Shown: piece by piece, positions 59,801 to 64,000 of the stretch | How positions within the stretch are numbered: position 1 is the stretch's first letter | Layout of the letters: every line of letters starts with the position of its first letter | NCBI GenBank assembly: GCA_021371955.1 | Contig: JAJFVD010000013.1 | Span: forward strand, 62,001 to 126,000 | Direction: 5' to 3' | DNA from: Bacteroidales bacterium | GTDB taxonomy: Bacteria > Bacteroidota > Bacteroidia > Bacteroidales > UBA932 | Length of the DNA stretch: 64,000 nt | Made by a program: the position numbers and the translations under genes | The notes under the pieces: model-generated | Databases searched by the model: none | Told to the model about the DNA's origin: nothing | The model's input: the letters and a program-made list of their open reading frames with translations, nothing else

Positions 59801-60062
59801 TCTCGTAACCAAGAAAACTTACAGTGACCGTATAGGGACCACCAACTCTCATTCCCGGAAATGAAAATGCTCCATCAACTCTTGAAACAGTACCATATCG
59901 CGTGCCGGAAGGCAAGTGCACTGCAACTACTGAAGCACCTGCCACCGGCCTGGAAGCCTCATCCTTTACTCTACCTTCAAGAGTTCCGGTTGTGGCTCCC
60001 TGGCTATAGGCAGTATTGCAGAATAGCAGCAATAAAAGCACTATTGTGCAAATATTTCTCAT
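56814..60062 (-). CDS. TonB-dependent receptor with CarboxypepD_reg-like domain
   Basis: A 1,082-residue outer-membrane receptor: signal peptide (about 1-20), a carboxypeptidase regulatory-like beta domain (about 25-110, GTLEGRVKDEASRPVAGASVV), a plug (about 130-240, with ITKSGTNDFMASAYY) and a large barrel ending LQISLRWDLGGK. It is of the Oar/adhesin-like type without a SusD partner. It overlaps the substrate-binding protein gene by one base, so it is probably part of the ABC-transport module upstream. Confidence 0.85.
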   Translation of the reverse strand: MRNICTIVLLLLLFCNTAYSQGATTGTLEGRVKDEASRPVAGASVVAVHLPSGTRYGTVSRVDGAFSFPGMRVGGPYTVTVSFLGYEKVVSGELYITLGNITRQNFAMSEQATELAPGVVWTSRSGGSSTISNSDINSLPTISRLIADFTRLIPQSRGSFFLGQYSRMNELTLDGSSFNNPFGLAGMPGERTGVAPLSFEAIEQVGVSVADFDVRESNYTGASINIVTKSGTNDFMASAYYNFRNEALVGTKAASASFNPGSFRFNMGGVNVSGPIIKNKLFFFAGLEMEEYIRPATLFLANDGTQNTGGNITRVLRQDLDELSSFLRDKFGYETGAYEGYDFSTSALRFIAKVDYSPNDRNKFSVRYNLLNSESDQFIANTDGIGYGYRRGSISSLNFQNSNYSLVENIQSIIGEWNSTLSEKLVNNLIVGYRYHDESRKTPAKLFPMVDILKDGVTYTTFGTEPFSPFNGLTYGTFQLQDNLSLFLNRHSLLAGFNLERFSSTDSFFPGAQSIYVYNSLADFYADANGYLSDPDRTISSVNLKRFQYQYSNIPGVEKPVQNLNVLYGGLYLQDKWNVSPSINLTFGLRLDIPFFGDTGFRNPQVEQLSFRDENGKDVKFATDKLPNANPLFSPRFGLEWDVLGDDSFIVRGGSGIFTGQPPYVLISNQIGNNGMLTGFDWLDGSPSSPLYSRPFSPVVDRYKPSNISGNPAFRYNLALTDPEFRFPQILRSNISVMKHLPWDITGNFEFIYDKDINGITNINVNLPSANGSYTGADNRPRWTSGNRINSNISNAIVLKNNNQGYSWNISASFEKRVADIFHSKVGYSYGEAYNLMDVGTVAYSTWSFNPQSFDPNKPQLGLSTFSPGHRYFAAFSVKLNTFNFGSTMLSVFFDSFSGGRQSYILAGDLNGDGANNDLIYVPKDRSETAFMEYTSGGKTFSVDQQEVAWEKFISQDKYLSGRRGKYAQRNGVPLPMISRLDMSLSQQVKSRLFGRENRFTVRIDVLNLTNLLNRNWGVSKTLLTTQPLVFRGTVANEGGVKPVYTLREINNELIKDSFMTTATINDVFRLQISLRWDLGGK

Positions 60063-60889
60063 TATTTGTTAACGATAAAGCACCCTCCCCTGTAGATAAA
60101 ATATGGCTGAGTGGCTAACCAACCATTGTTTTTGAGTTCGTCGAAATAGTTTGTATTAGTACTTTGAAAATGACAGAATACTACGTCTATTTTTTTGCTT
60201 GCCAAAGCAGTGAATCGTGCCTGAGTTTCAAGTGAAACAAATTTAAAGTTGACCTTTAAGATTTTGCCTATCTCACTCAAAAGCGCTACATTAAAACCAG
60301 CCGGGAAACCATCTGCTGCTACATAATCGAGCGGCGGCACATCACCTGAAACGCCAACATAATAAGTAACAGCTCCTTCTATTTTTGGAATCTCAGTGAA
60401 AGAAGGTTCGTTTCCGGCAGGAAGATTTGTAATCCACTCTCCCTCAAGTGAGGCAATGGTGCCATTATCTTTGAGCACAATAATAGCACTGTCAAGAGCA
60501 GCTTTGAGAAGTGTGTCTTCTGAACGCACTGCCATAATAGCCTGACCTTCGATAGGAATGTCCTTTATTGGAATTGCCACTACATCCGAATCTCTCTTCA
60601 ACAGATAGTCTGCCGCAAATTGGTGAGAAGCATACCCGTCAATTTTGCCGCTCTTAAGAGCTGCAAGAATATCTATTCCCCGGTTAAAACTAACTATTTC
60701 TGCAGGTTCTCCACCTATAAGCACTGTGAGCATAGCTTTGTTGCTCGTATCAGAAATTCCGGAAGAGAGACTTCCAATAACTTTTCCCTGAAGGTCGGAC
60801 AATGTTTCGATTTTTGCTCCTTTTGATCCGCAGGAGGTGATGCCAAGAACCATAATAGCAATCAAAAAAATGGAAATTTTGTTTTTCAT
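60062..60889 (-). CDS. Substrate-binding lipoprotein with swapped lobes (SBP_bac_3 family)
   Basis: A lipobox (ITSC) anchors it. Residues about 28-150 (LSDLQGKVIGSLSSG, ILAALKSGKIDGYASHQ, LKDNGTIASLEGEW) correspond to lobe 2 of amino-acid-type binding proteins. Residues about 165-275 (VGVSGDVPPLDYVAADGFPAGFNVALLSEIGKIL, ending QPYFIYRGGCFIVNK) correspond to lobe 1, which normally comes first. The order is therefore reversed, and the protein ends at the hinge strand. It lies 10 bases downstream of the ABC ATPase gene. The ligand is unknown; an amino acid is the family default. Confidence 0.8.
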   Translation of the reverse strand: MKNKISIFLIAIMVLGITSCGSKGAKIETLSDLQGKVIGSLSSGISDTSNKAMLTVLIGGEPAEIVSFNRGIDILAALKSGKIDGYASHQFAADYLLKRDSDVVAIPIKDIPIEGQAIMAVRSEDTLLKAALDSAIIVLKDNGTIASLEGEWITNLPAGNEPSFTEIPKIEGAVTYYVGVSGDVPPLDYVAADGFPAGFNVALLSEIGKILKVNFKFVSLETQARFTALASKKIDVVFCHFQSTNTNYFDELKNNGWLATQPYFIYRGGCFIVNK

Positions 60890-60899
60890 ACTTTTTAGT

Positions 60900-61991
60900 T
60901 TAAATATTAATGTTTATTGTGTTTAGGCCATTTTCAAAACTATAGCCATAATTCTTTGAAACACCGTATATTAGCACCATGCCTAAGTGTTCAGACTCTT
61001 CTGCAGCTTCAAACGGATTGAAACTTCTTCCGTCGTAAACAAATGATATTAAAATCTCGTTCCTCTCCTCCGAAAATTCTATTGTGAAATCTATTTTCAG
61101 CTGCAAATTAATGGAGCTGTCGCCATATACTTCCAGTATAAGCTCCTCCAGAACCAGCTGTATATAATTGACTTTTTTAGGCTCTATGTTATATTTTTGG
61201 CAGAATAATTCTATTTGCACATTCATTTCCACCATGTCAAATCCTCTTGAGTTAATAGAATAGCTAAAAACCTTGAGCTTGCGAATAAACATCCTGGTTT
61301 TCTCTCTCGTAGGATTTTTAAATATCTGATCGGCCGTTCCCTGCTCGTATATTCCCTTTTCGTCCATATAAATGACCCTGCTTGCAACATCTTGCGCAAA
61401 ACTCATTTCGTGTGTTGAAATCATCATTGTTAAGCCACTACGGGCGAGTTTGCGAATAATTGCCAGCACCTCTCCTGTCATTGAGGGGTCCAGTGCCGAT
61501 GTTGGCTCGTCGAACAAAATTATGTCGGGATCCATTGCAAGGGAGCGTGCTATGGCAACCCTCTGCTGCTGACCGCCGGAGAGCTGATGAGGATAAGAAA
61601 GCGACTTGTCTGTGAGACCAACCATAGTGAGAAGCTCCATAGCCTTTTTTTGTGCATCTGATTTATTCATCTTTTTTACCTTCAATGGAGCAAGTGTTAT
61701 ATTGTCCATTACATTAAGGTGCGAGAAAAGATGAAAACCCTGATACACCATCCCTAGTTTCTCTCTAACTTTATTAATATTAACATCTTTTCCGGTAATA
61801 TCAGTTCCGTTGATATACACCTGACCACTGTCGGGCTTTTCCAGCATAGCAAGAGTACGGAAAAAGACACTCTTACCTGTTCCCGAAGGCCCAATTACGG
61901 CAACACACTCCCCCCTGTTAATATTAATATTCAAATCCTTGAACACCTCCAGGTTACCAAAACTCTTACATAAATTCACTGCCTGTATCAT
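60900..61991 (-). CDS. Amino-acid-type ABC ATPase fused to a degenerate RsbW-like ATPase domain
   Basis: The start is the ATG at 61991, overlapping the permease stop. Residues 1-245 are a full ABC ATPase: GPSGTGKS Walker A, LSGGQQQRVAIARSLA signature, IILFDEPTSALDP Walker B, STHEM switch His. Residues about 255-363 match the HATPase fold of RsbW-type kinases: QLVLEELILEVYG at the N box without the expected Asn, VYDGRSFNP at the G1 box and EHLGMVLIYGVSK at the G2 box. The kinase Asn loss suggests a binding rather than catalytic role for this domain. Confidence 0.82.
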   Translation of the reverse strand: MIQAVNLCKSFGNLEVFKDLNININRGECVAVIGPSGTGKSVFFRTLAMLEKPDSGQVYINGTDITGKDVNINKVREKLGMVYQGFHLFSHLNVMDNITLAPLKVKKMNKSDAQKKAMELLTMVGLTDKSLSYPHQLSGGQQQRVAIARSLAMDPDIILFDEPTSALDPSMTGEVLAIIRKLARSGLTMMISTHEMSFAQDVASRVIYMDEKGIYEQGTADQIFKNPTREKTRMFIRKLKVFSYSINSRGFDMVEMNVQIELFCQKYNIEPKKVNYIQLVLEELILEVYGDSSINLQLKIDFTIEFSEERNEILISFVYDGRSFNPFEAAEESEHLGMVLIYGVSKNYGYSFENGLNTININI

Positions 61992-62665
61992 AATACCTCC
62001 TTTTTTCTGCTCCCAATTGAAAACAGGAAGTTTACAAAATATGAAAGACACAGATATAGTAGGATTCCTAAGAAGAGAGCGAAAAAAGGATCTCCCGTCC
62101 GTGCTCCAATATTATTGACTGTACGGGTGAGATCGGTGATTGTAACATAACCAACAACTGAAGTCCACTGGATGAGATTAATTGTGGCATTCTGGTATAC
62201 CGGTTTAGCAATCCTTCCTGCCTGTGGCAGAGTTATTGCCAAAAAGGCCCGGAACTTTGAGAATCCCAGCATTCTCGCTGCCTCAAGTTGTTTTTTATCA
62301 ACCGCCGATAGTGCCGATCTCATAATTTCTGCAATGTGTGCCCCGTTGTTGAGTGCAAATGCAATTATTGCAATATAGACCGCATCAATCCTGCTGTTTG
62401 CAAACACAACATAATAGAACACCATTAACAACAGCAGGACGGGACTACCTCTAAGGAAAGCAATTATTATTTTGGAGAGAGTCCTTAAAAAGCCAACATC
62501 AGAAATACGCATTGCACAGAGGATTGCGCCAATTATGGTTCCTAACAAAAGTCCTGAGGCCGAAATTAACAATGTAACCCACAACCCGTTGAGCAAAACG
62601 AGCCAGGCATTACCCCCAATTAGATTATTGCAGAGTGAGTTAACTATTGTTTCAAAGAATTCCAT
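61988..62665 (-). CDS. Amino-acid-type ABC transporter permease
   Basis: A 225-residue inner-membrane permease of the HisM/GlnP type with about five membrane segments. The EAA loop is GFSKFRAFLAITLPQAGRIAKP (about residue 140). It would pair with the fused ATPase encoded next, with 4 bases of overlap. Confidence 0.88.
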   Translation of the reverse strand: MEFFETIVNSLCNNLIGGNAWLVLLNGLWVTLLISASGLLLGTIIGAILCAMRISDVGFLRTLSKIIIAFLRGSPVLLLLMVFYYVVFANSRIDAVYIAIIAFALNNGAHIAEIMRSALSAVDKKQLEAARMLGFSKFRAFLAITLPQAGRIAKPVYQNATINLIQWTSVVGYVTITDLTRTVNNIGARTGDPFFALFLGILLYLCLSYFVNFLFSIGSRKKEVL

Positions 62666-62751
62666 AATTGTATATAAATGTAATAATTTTTATACTTTTA
62701 TTAAAAAATTTCGGTACTATTCGCCTATTACAGTCAATATTTACATATCTC

Positions 62752-63084
62752 TTACCCAGCTTTTTCCGCCGAGTCCTGATCCGGGAATATGGAAAAGATT
62801 GAAGAGAATCCGGAAATATCAAAGATTTCTGTAATTCCTGGTTGAAGGGAGCAAAGTTTCAACTGTCCTTTATTTGCCATCATCCTTTTCTGAACAATAA
62901 GAAATACTCTAAGTCCGGAGCTACTTATATAGTTTAATCCTGAACAATTGAAAATTATCATGTTAATCCCGCTATTAACAACCTCCATTACCGCTTTTTC
63001 AAACTCACCGGCATTAGTTGTGTCGACCCTCCCCTCCACACTGATAATTGAGTAGTCACCTGACTTTACGACATTTACATTCAT
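62752..63084 (-). CDS. STAS-domain anti-sigma factor antagonist
   Basis: A 110-residue SpoIIAA/RsbV-like protein with the phosphorylation loop CSGLNYISSSGLRVFL (Ser55/Ser56 the likely site). It would bind the RsbW-like kinase when unphosphorylated. It lies 2 bases after the kinase gene. Confidence 0.9.
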   Translation of the reverse strand: MNVNVVKSGDYSIISVEGRVDTTNAGEFEKAVMEVVNSGINMIIFNCSGLNYISSSGLRVFLIVQKRMMANKGQLKLCSLQPGITEIFDISGFSSIFSIFPDQDSAEKAG

Positions 63085-63086
63085 AG

Positions 63087-63518
63087 TTAGATATTTTTAG
63101 TTAAAATTAGGTTATTAATATTATCAATTCTTTTATAATGAACACTATCCATTATTTTTTTTATCAGGAAAATTCCCAATCCTCCGATAGGCCTCTCCCC
63201 GGCCGGTAAAGACATGTCGGGATCCTTTTTCTGAGTAGGATCATATTCAATTCCGTCATCTTTTATAGTAATTGAAATCAGGGATTTGCTCTTACTACAT
63301 TGTATCTCTATCGTATGATTTCTATCATCACTAAACCCATACAAAATAGTGTTGGCCAATGCCTCTTCCATTACCAGATTTAGATTGAATACCAGCGGAT
63401 CCGGTAAATTCCACTTTTCGCCAAGCTCTTCAAGAAACCGGGCAACCCTGGTCAACTCATCAATCTTATTATTGACCAACAAAATTTTATCGTCAGGTGT
63501 ATTATCCATTGTAAACAA
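63087..63518 (-). CDS. RsbW-like serine kinase / anti-sigma ATPase
   Basis: A GHKL-fold ATPase of 143 residues (or 140 from the ATG at 63509). N box NLVMEEALANTILYG with Glu and Asn, G1 box IKDDGIEYDP and G2 box GGLGIFLIKKIMD are intact. It would phosphorylate the adjacent STAS protein and bind a sigma factor or other target. It overlaps the phosphatase gene by 17 bases. Confidence 0.88.
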   Translation of the reverse strand: MFTMDNTPDDKILLVNNKIDELTRVARFLEELGEKWNLPDPLVFNLNLVMEEALANTILYGFSDDRNHTIEIQCSKSKSLISITIKDDGIEYDPTQKKDPDMSLPAGERPIGGLGIFLIKKIMDSVHYKRIDNINNLILTKNI

Positions 63519-64000
63519 TTGTCATCATTGTAATATCGTCAGACTGTGCAAAGCCGTTTACGTGAGCAGATATGCCCTCCTCCATTTTGCCAATCAGCTC
63601 ACGCGGGGAAGCAGTCACATTCATACTTACTATATCCATAATAGTTCCGTCTCCAAAGAGTTTGTTTTCACTGTTTTCTGCCTCACTAACTCCGTCGGTA
63701 TAAAGGAAAATTTTATCACCCGATTCAAGTTGAAGAGATGACTCACCATATTCAAAATCTTCAAAGAGTCCAACCGGTATATATTTAGTCTTCTCAAACA
63801 TAACTGCCTCTTTGTTATTTTTGATAATAACGGGTGGATTATGACCGGCATTTGTGTATTTAAGATTTCCGTTTGAGAGGTCCAAGACACCCAGAAAAAA
63901 TGTAACAAACATGCTTGATTCATTATTCTGAGATATAGATTTGTTAAGAGTTCCAACAATAACGGAAGGAGAATACTCTTTGTCTGATATTGAGCGAACA
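63502..64000 (-). CDS. SpoIIE/RsbU-type PP2C phosphatase (partial)
   Basis: The frame continues past the window end, so the N-terminal part, where a sensor domain is expected, is missing. Visible PP2C motifs: MFVTFFLGVLDLSNGNLKYTNAGHNPP, GDKIFLYTDGVSEAEN and QSDDITMMTIVY (acidic metal ligands). It would dephosphorylate the STAS protein and so release the partner of the kinase. Confidence 0.88.
   Translation of the reverse strand, partial: VRSISDKEYSPSVIVGTLNKSISQNNESSMFVTFFLGVLDLSNGNLKYTNAGHNPPVIIKNNKEAVMFEKTKYIPVGLFEDFEYGESSLQLESGDKIFLYTDGVSEAENSENKLFGDGTIMDIVSMNVTASPRELIGKMEEGISAHVNGFAQSDDITMMTIVYNG

Noticed and set aside
1..64000. CRISPR array or rRNA operon
   Set aside because: No regularly spaced repeats and no rRNA-like sequence were seen anywhere in the window.

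Overview
The window reads as a chromosomal segment of an anaerobic member of the Bacteroidota, most likely Bacteroidales. The evidence is: promoters of the Bacteroidota type (TTG, 19-20 nt, TAnnTTTG) before rpsP and both tRNA genes; families largely confined to this phylum (DUF4837, DUF4252, glycine-lipid acyltransferases GlsA/GlsB, FISUMP domain, DUF5074 with a BtuB-like receptor); and anaerobe-type enzymes (the C-terminal end of a tungsten aldehyde:ferredoxin oxidoreductase, a superoxide-reductase-like protein). The genus cannot be fixed from the sequence alone.

Positions 1-38,000 are mostly housekeeping. The order is: aldehyde oxidoreductase end, VanX-like dipeptidase and PHP phosphoesterase; rpsP-rimM; two envelope proteins; a minus-strand block from ruvX and def through a phosphohexomutase, a DUF5009 acyltransferase-like protein, a large AsmA protein, a DUF819 membrane protein and a BamA-like barrel down to an ECF sigma / anti-sigma / DUF4252 set; a plus-strand block with superoxide reductase, M23 peptidase, dxr, rseP, DUF4837, tRNA-Glu, rpsT, radC and upp; an amidohydrolase and rpoN; glsA-glsB; miaB; OsmC; a cobalamin-riboswitch-controlled BtuB-like receptor with a DUF5074 lipoprotein; and a tandem M16 peptidase.

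Positions 38,091-51,855 are a 13.8-kb integrated element in the 3' end of a tRNA-Leu(CAA) gene. A 21-bp direct repeat of the tRNA end bounds it, and a tyrosine recombinase lies at the right edge. Inside are an ImmA/IrrE peptidase plus PIN-like protein at the left end and one long minus-strand block: excisionase-like HTH, DnaD-like initiator, DnaC-like loader, three genes of unclear role (including a ParB-fold and an HD-domain protein), a terminase-small-subunit-like HTH protein, an HK97-gp10-like protein, a pair of unknown paralogues, a DUF4406-DnaA-C fusion and a hexapeptide-repeat protein. I see no capsid, portal, large terminase, tail or relaxase gene. This is the gene content expected of a phage satellite (PICI-like island), and it is the best candidate here for an undescribed system.

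From 51,856 to the end all genes are on the minus strand. First comes an accessory stretch of orphan secreted proteins with two copies of a 69-bp repeat that resembles the tRNA-Leu terminator. Then comes a module whose transcription order is: SpoIIE-type phosphatase (cut by the window end), RsbW-like kinase, STAS protein, ABC permease, ABC ATPase fused to a degenerate RsbW-like domain, a substrate-binding lipoprotein with its two lobes in swapped order, and a TonB-dependent receptor. It looks like an uptake system physically tied to a partner-switching signalling circuit.
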